From assembly GCF_945859685.1 (NCBI RefSeq), contig NC_079147.1:176869174-176933173 (forward strand): a stretch of 64,000 bases of DNA, given 5' to 3'. Origin of the DNA: Eupeodes corollae. Lineage: Eukaryota; Arthropoda; Insecta; Diptera; Syrphidae. How positions within the stretch are numbered: position 1 is the stretch's first letter; every line of letters starts with the position of its first letter. Positions 33,156 through 44,204 of the stretch are shown piece by piece. Made by a program: the position numbers and the translations under genes. The notes below the pieces were generated by a model. The model searched no databases. It saw only the letters and a list, made by a program, of their open reading frames with translations, and was not told the DNA's origin.

Positions 33156-35017
33156 AAGGATTAAAATGCGTGTACCTTTATAGTTTCTAAACTTTTTAAT
33201 ACTTGCAATGATATGCAATTATCTTTTATAATCTCTCCAGTGACATTGAATAATCATTTCAACATTGTTTTCCAAAACTGCATTTATTATCTCCTATTCA
33301 AGTCCTCCTACCCGTAAATCTACGAATTCAACTCATCATCGTCATCATTTGAAATTGAATAATAATTGTTTACCCTCATCCGTTTTGAGTGTCGCCATCA
33401 CATTCACAGCCGCCTCCTATCGCAGACCATCCGCGTAGCAGAATGCAGTTTCAGTATTTCAAATGCGATTTCGAAAATTGCGCAAAACATGTTTACGCGT
33501 TCAGATCCGACCTTACGTACGTTACTAATGATTCACCAGATTATATTGGAAATTGCGTAAAACAATTTATACATTCCGTATCCAATAAACGCCTGAATGT
33601 GATACAGTACCTATGAGCATACAGCAAGGGGATGGTTGAGGTAGCTTTTATTCGCAGTTCTATCATCAAGATGAGTGTGACCCGTTGACTCCCCCCTCTT
33701 TGCCCATCACTGCAATGCGAACACTAAACAAAAGCGACGGTGGCGGCGGCGGTGGTAGTGGATTTTGTTATTTATGGCAAAATATTTGGCATTTGGTGGT
33801 TCAAGGCGTATATCAAGCCAACTTTTGGAAGCGCGTTGGGATATTGGTTTGATATAAGGCAAAGGAAATGCCTGTACCAATATAGTGGGATGACATTCTT
33901 CGTTTCTATACAACAACAACAAAAAAACACTGGCAGAACCTCGAGTAATGATTAATCGTTGTTGTGTTTTGGGAATTGTGTTGTGTCCAAACAACAGCAA
34001 GCCAGGATATGTTGGACTGATGTGCATGTGAGTGTGTTGATTTTGTGTCCCAGAAATTCGTTAACAATAATTTGCGACACAGATTCGGCTTCAGCACACA
34101 GCAATCGGATGTGAAAGATTCGACAGGAATTTAAAAAGGGTATTTTACGGTCGATGGAAAGGCAGCATTTAGCGGTTTTCAATGGAAAGCTGGCTGGCTA
34201 TGGGCAATGGGCATACCTACATCATGCAGTGTTTAAAAATCACCCAACACCCAACTAATGCCGAAAATGAGAATTATGAAAACAACAGAGATAGTTTAGA
34301 GAGCTTTTGAGGGAATTTTGTGGGATTCAAGAGATTTAAGTTAGAAGTTATCACCAGTGTTCTCATAAATTATCATTTAAAAACTATATCAAGTACAATT
34401 TTAATGAAATAGGTTTGATTTTAAAGTTACTGATGAAATATAGTAAGCTTAACTAGCTGCACCAGTAGACGTTGCGCTGCTTTAACATGTGCGATATTTC
34501 TACTAGTAAATGTGCGAAAAAATGGGGAAAATGTTTTTAATTTCACAACAAAATAAAAACATAACGTTTACGCCTGTGTCTAAAACTGGCTTAGTGAAAT
34601 TTACTTTTGTATGACATTCATTTTTGGTTTAAATGAGATATTTTCATAAATTAATAGAAAAATAGTAAATAACGCTTTGAGACAGATGCTAGCGAATTTT
34701 ATTATACTCCTTAAGAATTATACCTATCAAATTATTCTAATGGAATAGTTCTGGTTTGGGATTTTTAAATTTTTCGACGGTTTAGGGCCTACAAAAACTT
34801 AATTGAAATCATAATTATCTTAAGAATAAGTTAATACTTCGGAAATTTTTATACAAATTTTAAATAAATGTGGGTCGCATTCCAATCTCATTTCTTGTTT
34901 TGGAATTCAGGATGTTTTAAATTAAATTTTTTAAGGAAACCTTTTGCTTTGGGTAACTATGCAAACTATTTTAGGCACAAAAATAAAAGTTGTGTACATT
35001 TTTGTTTTGCCTTAAAA
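33156..35017. other. Interval without recognised genes
   Basis: Several short overlapping ORFs near 33366-34182 exist on both strands but none has a recognisable motif. GGTGGCGGCGGCGGTGG at 33739 is a short triplet run. Confidence 0.4.
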
Positions 35018-35126
35018 ATATATAAACATAAATAACAAACGTAAATATAATTGTAAATATTAATATAAACAAAAATATAAATATAAATATAAATAAAATT
35101 ATAAATATAAACACAAACATTAATAT
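35018..35126. repeat. AT microsatellite (TATAAA-like units)
   Basis: Imperfect AAATATAAATATAAATATA-type repetition with occasional C changes. Confidence 0.8.
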
Positions 35127-35149
35127 ATGCCTATGCCATTTAAAATGTT

Positions 35150-35312
35150 TTTTTTTTCGCTGATACTGCCCCTTGCGAGGAATTCACAAATCCTCCAAGA
35201 GTAATTCTTGCATTATGAGTGCTTTCTCATATAAACTGCTAGGTTTCTGCTTAAAACTGTAGGTCCCCTCCATCTTTGCCAAGAGTACTCGCACACAGGA
35301 ATGGTTGCGAGT
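35150..35312 (+). mobile_element. SINE 3'-portion, fly-type
   Basis: TACTGCCCCTTGCGAGGAAT, TCCTCCAAGAGTAATTCTTGC, GAGTGCTTTCTCATAT and AAAACTGTAGGTCCCCTCCA occur in the order I remember for a tRNA-derived SINE common in flies (GCCCCTCGGCAGG..., CCTCCGAGTG..., CTCCTCATAA, ACTGTAGGTCCCTCC). The tRNA-like head is absent, so this is a 5'-truncated copy. The match is from memory, not alignment. Confidence 0.5.
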
Positions 35313-36000
35313 TCTGAAAAACTTTGAGAAAAATGGAATTGGCAGTTTTCTTACAAAAAATAAAAACATAAACAAAAAAATTAATTAAAGTTGGTAAAAA
35401 GTGATTTTCGACTCAAATATCTTTTAAAAAATTTGAGATATTGGCTTTAAACTAGTTTTATCTTTTATAAAATATTGTTTTCAACATTTTAAAAATTTTT
35501 GAGAAAAATCGAATTGGCAGTTTTTCTTACAAAAAGTAAAAACCTAAAAGAACATTTAATAAAAGTTGGTAGGTAAAAATTTATTTTCGATTCAAACATC
35601 TTTTCAAAACTTTGAGATATTAGCTTTAAACTACTTTTATCTTTCAAAAAATATTGTTGTCAACATTCAGTCAAATTTTGAGAAAAATCTAAATGACAAT
35701 TTTCTTACAAAAAATAAAAACCTAGACAAAAAAACAATACTTAAACTTCGACTCAAATAGTTTTTCAAAAATTGAAAATATTGTCTTCAAACTTTTTATT
35801 TCACAGAAAATGTTGTTTCAATTTACATTCGTTTTTTTTAATAAAAATCCAACACTTCGTTTTTTCATAAAAAAAATAAAATCTACAAGAAAAAGAACGA
35901 AAATTTGGTAAAAATTGATGTTCGGTTCTTGATATCTCTCAAATTAATTTCATTCATCCAATTTGTAGTAATTTGAGAAATGCTGTAGACTTCTCCCATC
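35313..36000 (-). repeat. Element R relic, tandem units only
   Basis: Minus-strand tandem units appear with GAGAAAAATCGAATTGGCAG (35502) and TTGAGATATTGGCTTTAAAC (35430), spaced near the 173-bp period seen elsewhere. It includes the first, 5'-proximal unit (TAAAAATCCAACACTTCG). Neither family end is present. Confidence 0.7.
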
Positions 36001-36434
36001 TTGATAAAAACAATTTTTGTGCTTCCCAACTGGACCCATCCGCTAAACCATAAAAATAGGGCGTTTCTCCACATACTTTCAGAGAGTAACTTTACATCGT
36101 TTTGTTTCGATGATTTGATATGCAATTTTTGTCGTGATTTTTCTTTTTAAAAAGATTCTAAATATATAAATACCCAACTAACAATTTCTTATATAAGGCT
36201 TAATACAAGCTTATTTCTGACTTGTATGAAACTTCAAAAATGCCTTATACTCGTACAAATAAATTTGTCGTAAGTTAGGTAAGTTAATAGCTTTTTAAAG
36301 ACTTACAATCTCAAGTTCTGTGTTTGCAAAATAGATTTTCGTGAATAGTTTTAGGTATTTTTCAATAAAGTCTTATACAGGTCCTCTGCAGGCCTTAGAT
36401 GCCCTAAAAAAGCTATTACTCAATTTATTATTTA
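36001..36434. other. AT-rich interval, nothing recognised
   Basis: No motif-bearing frame and no clear repeat were found. Confidence 0.4.
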
Positions 36435-37619
36435 CTAGCTCTTAACCGCGACTTTATCCGCATTAGGTAGTTTTTTTTGGATAGTGGTATGAAAAAAACC
36501 TGAGCTGTAGTTTTTTGTAAGTATGTTTCAATTGTGCCGAGATGCAATGAGGCCATACTAAGTGTGATTTTCATAGGTTAGGGAGACACATGAACACGCT
36601 ACATATAATTGTCTATGGGAAAAACAGTTTTTTTTTCCAAATTTACACCTGCAACTTTCAGCGTATGCTCCTGAGCTTTATTTATTATTATTGTAAATGC
36701 TGCCTTCAGAGGAAACTGCACTCTTTTAAGCTTAAACGGAAAATCAGTTGGAATTATTGAAAGACGGGGAATTAAAACCTAGGTGAGCAATCTGTAGCCC
36801 TGATAATTCCAAGGAATTGAGAAACTTTATGGGGTATGATATTACTTGTTCCGTGTCCATACAGTTGTCTACTGAGAGGTACTCGACGATATCTCCTTCC
36901 ACGTCCGACATAATTTGTTCGTTTATATGGCTAACTTACTCATTAGTTGGAGCTAAAATTGCCCTCTTACACAACCACTCCCGATTGCTCATATTTGTAT
37001 GCAGGTTTGGATAGACATTACTTTTTGATTCATCTGTGCTACAGACCGTTTGACAGAATTCATGACTCAATGTAATCGAGTCGTTACAGTTTGTTGGCAT
37101 ACAATCTTCTCTGATTGTAAGGAGAGTAGCGGGATATTGTCTTGCTTGAGAATCATTTTGTAGCTGTAGTCGAATATTCGTAGTCAGACAAAACTTTTTT
37201 ACATGTACCCATAACACAGATGCTTTCAAACATGCGTTTATTTCATCTGCCGGTGTACCTCTAGTAATTACCGGCAAGGTCTTTCTTGCCCGGTTGTTTT
37301 TACGTCTTTCAGTGTACAATCTAGTGCTTTAACTGCTTTTTTGTGGGACACTCTACTCAAATCTTTGGTAATTTAGGAGTGAAAGCGATCAGATTCTCCG
37401 GAATGTAATTCTGTTCCGTAGTTAAGGGGTAAAAGCGAATGGCCCACCTGAATTTTGCCATGGGAATGCGTCATTTTCTCGGGGTAAAAAGTAGCTTATC
37501 TTTATCTTGGGTATCAAAATATCTCCATACCATATTTCATGCAAATTGGCTCAGCAGTTAAGGCGTGATTGAGTAACAGACAGACAGAGTTTCGTTCGCA
37601 TTTATAATATTAGTATGGA
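36435..37619 (-). mobile_element. Helitron, 1185 bp, carrying a helicase fragment
   Basis: On the minus strand it starts TCCATACTAATATTATAAAT after an A (base 37620 is T on the plus strand). It ends GTTAAGAGCTAG followed by T (36434). TC start, CTAG end and A/T flanks are the Helitron signature, and the TCCATACTAATATTATAAATG start is, as I remember it, a common insect Helitron 5' end. The 5' CTGTCTGTCTGTTAC stretch is also typical. The interior keeps only the C-terminal part of the helicase. The terminal hairpin is poorly preserved. It differs in end sequence from the Helitron at 24.1-27.4 kb, so it is a separate family. Confidence 0.88.
36560..37330 (-). pseudogene. Helitron PIF1-like helicase, C-terminal part
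   Basis: 36936-37319 encodes LPVITRGTPADEINACLKAS, VLWVHVKKFCLTTNIRLQL, QYPATLLTI, ITLSHEFCQTV, YPNLHTNMSN and WLCKRAILAPTNE. After one stop the frame goes on with VSHINEQIM, EYLSVDNCMD and YPIKFLNSLELSGLQ, and later CFSHRQLYVACSCVS. These are the order and spacing of the helicase after its Walker B region, up to motif VI, where the usual Arg of ACSRV is replaced by Cys. The ATP-binding half and Rep are missing, so it is inactive. Confidence 0.85.
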
Positions 37620-39179
37620 TTTTTTTCTAATTATTTCTAGACATTATGACCAATTTCTCTGTTTCTTCTGAAATGTATAGGATTTATTTTATTTGAAAAA
37701 TAATTAAACTTTACTTACTTGCCCGTGATCAAGATCCTCAATTTTTAAGATTTTCTTACTGAAACTTGAGTTAATAACGAACTACTTCGCTGTGATTTGT
37801 TGGCGAAGTCACTTGAATCAATTTTTGTTACAATATAATTGATTGATTGAGGTTTCAGGTTCAATGGTTTTAATTGTTTTGGAGAATATACTTTTGCGGG
37901 CTTGAAAACGTGGGTACCAACATTAGCATTAACATAAACATAATATAGATACTTTTGGAAAAGATATAGCCGCATCTTAAAGTAGCTCGAGTCTCAAGCA
38001 ATATCAGTATATTATTCTTCAAAGCCATTCCCTTGTCTTAGAGTTGACTATAAATTAAAATATATTTGCCCTTAAGACGAATTTAAAGTATCTTAAAAAA
38101 GTGTTTTGCTCATTATAATTTTTTTTGTACACATTTGCATAAAAACAATATTTTGTAACAAAATAATTTACCCTCTGTACCAACCTTTTTATGTATATAA
38201 GGTACATTTTACAGCATTCATTTTTTTTATTTACTTTTGTTTGTATTTATTTTTACCACAAAGTCTAATAAAGTATATTTCCCTAACATATTCATCCAGA
38301 GTCTTCGTAAATTATTCACTAAATTCGCGCCACGTGAAACCTCTCTTAACACCGAGCGCGATGACGACGGTAATGGTTCCATTGCGTTCCAAAGTTATGA
38401 CTGTGAAGTAGAAACAAAAAAGTATATTTCTTAAATGACCTAACCCCAGCTTTACTGCACCGTTTCTTCCCCGGATTTCTTAAACAACATTGTGTCAAAA
38501 AAATGAAGGACGCTATTCTTCATTTTATACTTATTCTCGGTTTAACTTTAAATTTGAATCCCTTTGGTTTCTTATATTTTATTTTCTAATTTACTGTAAG
38601 TTGTGTAATAAGAACGAAAGATACCAAAAAAAAAGAAAACTGTTTACATTTTGATAAATGGAAAAGCATCTTAACGTCGTCGTTGCCTTAGCGGAAATAT
38701 ATGTAAAATGTCCCTAAATATATCATATGACATTGACAATCTATGTTCCACTAAATTAAATATGGATGAAAGAAGATGAAGTGATGAAATGCAAATATAT
38801 ACTTGTGTGTATTATCATTTAGCTGAGAAATGATATCCATCATGGTATCTATGGATATTCTGAAGAGCATTACCTTTATCTACCTATAAGATTGTTGATT
38901 TTTGTTGAAAGAGCTTGTCGACAACTTTGTTGACGACTTAAATGTTTGCCATTATTATAAATCCATTATATTGATTTTTATATGTGTGTTCAAACCAAAA
39001 GAAAGTTATTATAAAGGGTGGATCAGGTACTTACCATAAATTCAAATTTGTATACATAGGCGCCAATAATATTTATTTAATCCCTTTTGAAGGCAGTTGC
39101 GAAGGAAATTGGACTTTTATTCAAACTAAATAATACGTATCTATCTTAACCTTTTATGTAGGTACATACGAATGCACTT
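37620..39179. other. Interval with one possible exon
   Basis: Mostly AT-rich. The only stretch that looks coding is 38300-38434 (separate entry). A minus-strand ORF at 37745-37975 has no recognisable motif. Confidence 0.4.
38300..38434 (+). CDS. Possible host exon, unidentified (hypothetical)
   Basis: A pyrimidine-rich tract and CATATTCATCCAG end at 38299, a plausible splice acceptor. The frame that follows (SLRKLFTKFAPRETSLNTE, then RDDDGNGSIAFQSYDCEVE) has a mixed, protein-like composition and is less AT-rich than its surroundings. It ends at a TAA at 38432 or could exit at a weak donor, GAA|GTAGAA (38408). I do not recognise the protein. It may be one exon of a long host gene whose introns fill part of this window, or a chance ORF. 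Confidence 0.25.
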   Translation, partial: SLRKLFTKFAPRETSLNTERDDDGNGSIAFQSYDCEVETKKYIS

Positions 39180-40500
39180 GCATTAGCAACAGTTTACAAG
39201 TAGCGATTAGTATGCCAGCATTTGCCAAATGTGATTGGATAAGCTGCACTCTGCCGTTCCTGGCAAGTTCATCTGCCTTACAGTTACCTGGAATGTCTCT
39301 ATGGCTCGGCACCCACTAAAGGTTATATTAAACCGTTCTGCCATCTCCATTTAATATGATCGACAGTTATGGACTATTATAGAGTTTGAAGAGACAGAGT
39401 CCAGAGATTTGATAGCGGCCTGACGTTTTGTTTAAGCCAGAAAGACTTCTTCTATCGCCAAAAGTTCCGCCTGGAACACGGTACAAAGCGAAGCGATCCG
39501 CTAATATATTGGCAAGCTGAACGTTGGACTTCATTTAATTTGTTGTAATGGCCGATATGTAAAGCCAATGCGTGACTCTAAGTTGTAAGCCCAATTCATT
39601 ATCAATAGCTTTTTTGCAAGAAAAGAGCTTTTTTGACATTGCATTTCCAATTGAGTTTTTTTGTATCTAAAACAAGACCCAGGTATTAAGCTTCGTCCGA
39701 GAACTTTGATTGGATTCCTATAATAACAAATGGAACTTTGTATCTCCTCGAACAAAAGACTTAATCGGTTTTTTGTGGGTTAACACCCAGTCCACAACGA
39801 TCAGCTCAATCCTTTCCTGAAACTGCTATACCAATGTCGTCCGCATAGGCGATCACCCTGAAACCCTACGCATTCAGACTAGTAAGGATTTCATTCACCA
39901 CTAGGTTCCAGAGGTACACCTTGCGGTGTCCCTCTACTAACGAATCGTCTGCCAGAACAGTTGCCCAGTTTTGAGCGATTATTCTGCTAGTCAGCATTAA
40001 ATGAATTAACTATCAAGCGAACTTTCTACGTTTGGAGATTTTAGTGCAGATATGATTGCAGAAGTGTTCACGTTGTTAAAGATGCCTTCGATGTCATGGA
40101 AAGCAACCATAGTGAACTCTTTATGGTGGAGCGAATATTCAATGGTGCGTATTAAGGTGTGTAGTGCTGTTTCCACAGATTTACCTTCAGACAGAAGTCT
40201 TGTATCAATACTTGCCCTTTAATGGATATCAATCAATCTTTCGAAGGTCTTAAAAAGGAATGATGCTAGACTTATAGGTCGTAGATCTTTAGGATTGTCT
40301 TCTTTCTTTAACATCTTTAACTTTTCTCCATGACTAGAGAATATGGATTAGACATAGACAGCTGGTAAAAATTTCCTCAAGGATTGGTGCAATTACTTCA
40401 GAAGTCTTTTGTAGCTCGGCTGGTATTATTCCATCTGGTCCTGCAGATTTAAATGGTTTGAAGCTGTTGAGAAGCCATTGTAGCTTATCCCTTGAGATCA
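39180..40500 (-). pseudogene. LINE reverse transcriptase with RNase H domain (I-group), decayed
   Basis: Minus-strand blocks in order: FKPFKSAGPDGIIPAELQ (40440), PKDLRPISLASFLFKTFERL (40230), motif A region EYSLHHKEFTMVAFHDIEG (40100), GTPQGVPL (39940) and motif C IAYADDIGIAVSG (39830). GLGVNPQKT and LILDTK-type thumb sequence follow. After that comes an RNase H domain with FQAELLAIEE (39460), QAAIKSLDS (39400) and WVPSHRDIPGNCKADELARN (39270). RNase H downstream of RT points to the I superclade of LINEs. Catalytic D, E and YADD are visible, but many frameshifts and stops kill it. The endonuclease is missing: the element ends abruptly near 40500 against an opposite-strand RT piece. Confidence 0.85.
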
Positions 40501-40519
40501 TATGGTAGTGAGCACCATT

Positions 40520-40670
40520 AAGAAGACAGTTAAATATAAAGAATTTACTTTAGCTATCTTTCTAGAAGTAGAAAGAGCTTTCAATATCGTTCTTACTAAA
40601 TCGATTCACGAATCCTTTACGTACTTCGGGGTGGAAGAAATACAAAACGACAAACTAAATAATGTTTAAA
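40520..40670 (+). pseudogene. Second RT piece, head to head with the I-group relic
   Basis: The frame starting at 40541 reads EFTLAIFLEVERAFNIVLT and KSIHESFTYFGVEE, the motif A region of the same kind of RT. It corresponds to EFTMVAFHDIEGIFNNV of the minus-strand relic, but on the opposite strand. Only about 45 residues remain. Catalytic Asp of motif A is replaced (LEVERAF against LDIEGAF). Confidence 0.65.
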
Positions 40671-41846
40671 AATGTTGGCACCACAGGGGCCTTTGATCTT
40701 GCCCCAATGATGTCTTAAATGCTAGAAAGGATTGGGAGGATAGCATGGTTACGAAAACCATTATTTTTATTCCAAATTTCTCCGTGTAACTAAATGTCTC
40801 TTATTCTTTTTGGCTACCTGATTTGTTCATTGTTTTTAATCTGAATTACCAGCATTTAAAATACTCATATTTGCACTATGGCTATCAATTCGGCCCAACA
40901 ATTTTGGGATAAACTATCCAGCCTAAAAATAAACTTTCATGTTACTAATATTTTGGTTTCAGGTTATAGTTGATAGGTCAGGAGTTGGATCGGCAATGAT
41001 TGGCCTTTCATAGCTCACTTGCAGGAAGGGTAAATATTCCTCTTGGAGATATGCGAGGGACAATTTTCTCAATTTTTCTGACAGATACAGATTTAAATTA
41101 TTGATTTTTAATGTAAAATTAGAAGTATATTTTATTGTTAAAATTCGTGACTAAAACGCCTTAAACAACTTAAGGCCTTTTAACATATCTGATCGTTCTA
41201 TTCTTAAATGTGGGTTATTTATGACTTAATTTTAAATTCCCTATAATACCATAATTACAGTTTTTTTTAAAGGACAAAACAGAAAGAAATACACAATAGA
41301 AGCCATTGCTTTTCATTTGCAAACATTAACTAGTAATTGTCTAACACCATAACCTTCAATTAGCCATTGACAGTTATAACAACAACCACAACCGTATAGT
41401 AATCAGTGGCCTTGTTCTGCACCCCCAGCTGCCATTTCCCTCAAACTTGACCATGTCTAGGTTTGAATATCATAAGATATGTACATAAAGATATGTACGT
41501 ATATTAGGATCTGTAAATAATATACATATCTATCGATGCATTGTAACAATAATCAAAGCTGTAATTAAATTGTAATTTATTGCATAGTGTGTGGATTAAT
41601 TGTGTTTATATTCACTTCATCCCCTTTAATCACCTTTTAGCTGAACGATGCTCCTCTGGCAGTGGCAAGTGTAACCATAATTTACCTGTGGAATATAAAT
41701 GTAAAATAGCTGACGCTACTCATTGTTACCCTGCCTGCCTACCAATCACACAGAGCTCGATAGAATACTCCTAAGACTCGCTTTCTATTGTCGTAAGATA
41801 TACATTTCAATTGCATATATTAGTTCTCTCAACCGCAGTACATACG
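40671..41846. other. Interval without recognised genes
   Basis: No motif-bearing frame was found. The ORF at 41580-41774 has a cysteine-containing tail but no recognised domain. Confidence 0.4.
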
Positions 41847-42249
41847 CACAGTTGTGGTCATAAAATTAAGGCACTGAAATTGAAATTGTTTATTTTTTAA
41901 ATTAAAGTTTAAATATTTAGTGAAAAATTCTGGTTTTTAACTACATTATTCAAGTGACTTTATTATAATACATTAATCTTTAAACATAATTTAACATTTA
42001 AACGCAGTTTGTTTAAAATTTTCTTAAATGGATATTAAATAATTGAAAAAAAACATTTTAATGTTCATACTCCTGTTGCAGAGTGAACCCTTATTCGTTG
42101 CGTTTCCTGGTGCATCTACCCACTATATTATTATATATTATATTATATTGGGTTTAAGTATGGACTTTGATCACGAAGCTTTAAAAGAAAACTTTTAAAG
42201 AATTGGAAATGACTGTCTGTATCGAAATAGATCTTACCACTCATTTTTG

Positions 42250-43090
42250 ATCTATATTATAGGACTAACCCCTAACTAATAAAGTTCCTACAAGTATGCA
42301 ATATTTAGGTGGGAATTTAACAAGTCTACCAACTACCTGTGATGCATTTACTAAGATTTTAAAACAATTTATACTGACTCCAGTTATGTCAGTAACTCCT
42401 TTTTTAAATTAATAGTACAAGCTTAGGTCATTTAAGTTTGAGCTTTTAAGAAGTGGAAAAGGCTCCATCGCATCGGTCTTACTGAGGACAATAATTCTAG
42501 TCCTCATGAGTTTCCAACCATTGTATTAAAAAAATGTTACGTTGCTCGCTCTATAGTTTCGTGTTCTACCAGAATGGAAAACGTCCTTCGTTACTCCTAT
42601 TTACAAAATAGGTTTAAAACGAGAAATAACTTACTACTGCCTAATTAGTAAATTTTTATCAATGCCAAAGTTATTTAAAAAAAATTGTTTGCGATAAATT
42701 GAATTTATTCTTGAAAGGAACCATTTCCTTTTACCAACACGGTTTTGTATTTGGTAGATCAACTTCATCTAACATTTCCATTTTTCAAGGGCGTTTGATA
42801 GGCTACATCATACAAATTTATGAAAAAATTAGGTTTTCATTCCAGCATACTACAATGGGCTACTGAATATCTTATAGGACCCAGTCAACTTGTGTGTATT
42901 GATTCTACTATGTCCAAGCCTTTTTAGCTACTTCTGGCGTTCCGCTAGGGAATTATCTAAGTCCAACCTTGTTGCTTATTTATATTAATGATCTAACTGA
43001 TTTCCTTGAAATTTAATGCGTCCTATTTTTGAGGATGATTTAGAATTTTTCAAACGTGTACAAAGTTTTATTTCACATCAGCTTATTGTC
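42250..43090 (+). pseudogene. Very decayed LINE reverse transcriptase
   Basis: Pieces in order: CMQYLGG-type block (SMQYLGGNLTSLPTTCDAF at 42294), YQHGFVFGRSTSSNIS (42733), AFDRLHHTNL (42790), TSGVPLGNYLSPTLLLIYIN (42930) and FEDDLEFFKRVQS (43030, FADD changed to FEDD). They align with 1160-2003 (CMQYLGSTLYNL, QHGFVSGRSTSTNL, SSGVPQGSHLGP), so this is the same family. Most of motif A is deleted. Confidence 0.78.
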
Positions 43091-44204
43091 ATTTAAACAT
43101 TAACAAATCACAGTAAGATGTTTGCTATACATTTCATTAGTTAATATATTATCATATCATATTGATTGTTCTTTTCTGTTATCGTTCTCAAGAGCTAAGA
43201 ATTCGTATTGCGGGAAAATATGCATAGAGTTTATTACGCGTTTAAGTTTAATTGACCCATAAATCGCAATGTTAGGGAGATTAGTAACCTATCGAATAAA
43301 ATTGATTTTAATTTTTATTTTAGTAGAAACTCATTTAGAAGTATGTTAAGTTTGTACTTTTAGGCAAATTAATTGGTTATATAATTTTTAAGTAAAGCCT
43401 AAATTTTATTATGTCTAAAGGAACATATTATTTTTATTGTGTCTATTTGAGGTTGATAATAAATAAATTAGCATCATATGAGCTGAAACATCCCAATAAA
43501 ATTATTGATGTCCTGACAATTGCTTAACAATCTATTTGGTGTATTTTGGGTACAATTGTTTGAGTGAGGACGGACTTCTGAACAGGGTTTTGCCTGAAAC
43601 GATGTCTTCGGTTATAATTTTATTTTGCACCTTGCAGAGCGTCTATTTCAGGGCCTTATTCTTGAATCATTTTGTTATGGTTTGGACTCTAATTTGAACC
43701 AATATCAGTAAGAAATCCTCTTTGCCAATCCATTCCAATTTCCTATTTTCAAAAATAGTGTTTTTTTTTAAAGCTAATTCTCGAAACTTTTACCATAGAC
43801 TTAAAGCGAATTCCTAACATAAAATTAAGAGAAATCTGAGATTGGGAATTCACAAATGTTTGGGTTTTTGAAAGCATTTCACCAAGAGCTAGATTTCTTT
43901 TTTAGAATACTTATTTGAAATCAGTATGCCCTTCAATTGATATTCTTCAGAAAACTTAATAATGTGTCTTAAAAAAAGATAGTTCTTTATTTTGTATTAA
44001 GTTAGGTCCAATCGCCTCTGGCCAATGCTGGCGTTACATTAATCTCCTCTATTGTTCTCTACTGTTCAATAAAAAACTTATAGATATCACTGCTCACCAA
44101 TCCTAAGATGATGACATCTAATGATGATGCTTCTGCTCGCAGTGATCACTAGGGGCTATTATTAATCTAATATTATTTCGGCTCCCGGAAATTACGCTAG
44201 AAGA
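43091..44204. other. Interval without recognised genes
   Basis: AT-rich, with no motif-bearing frame and no repeat boundary. Confidence 0.4.

Noticed and set aside
33707..34182. Cluster of four overlapping ORFs
   Set aside because: They are short, on both strands, and have no recognisable domain or consistent codon pattern.
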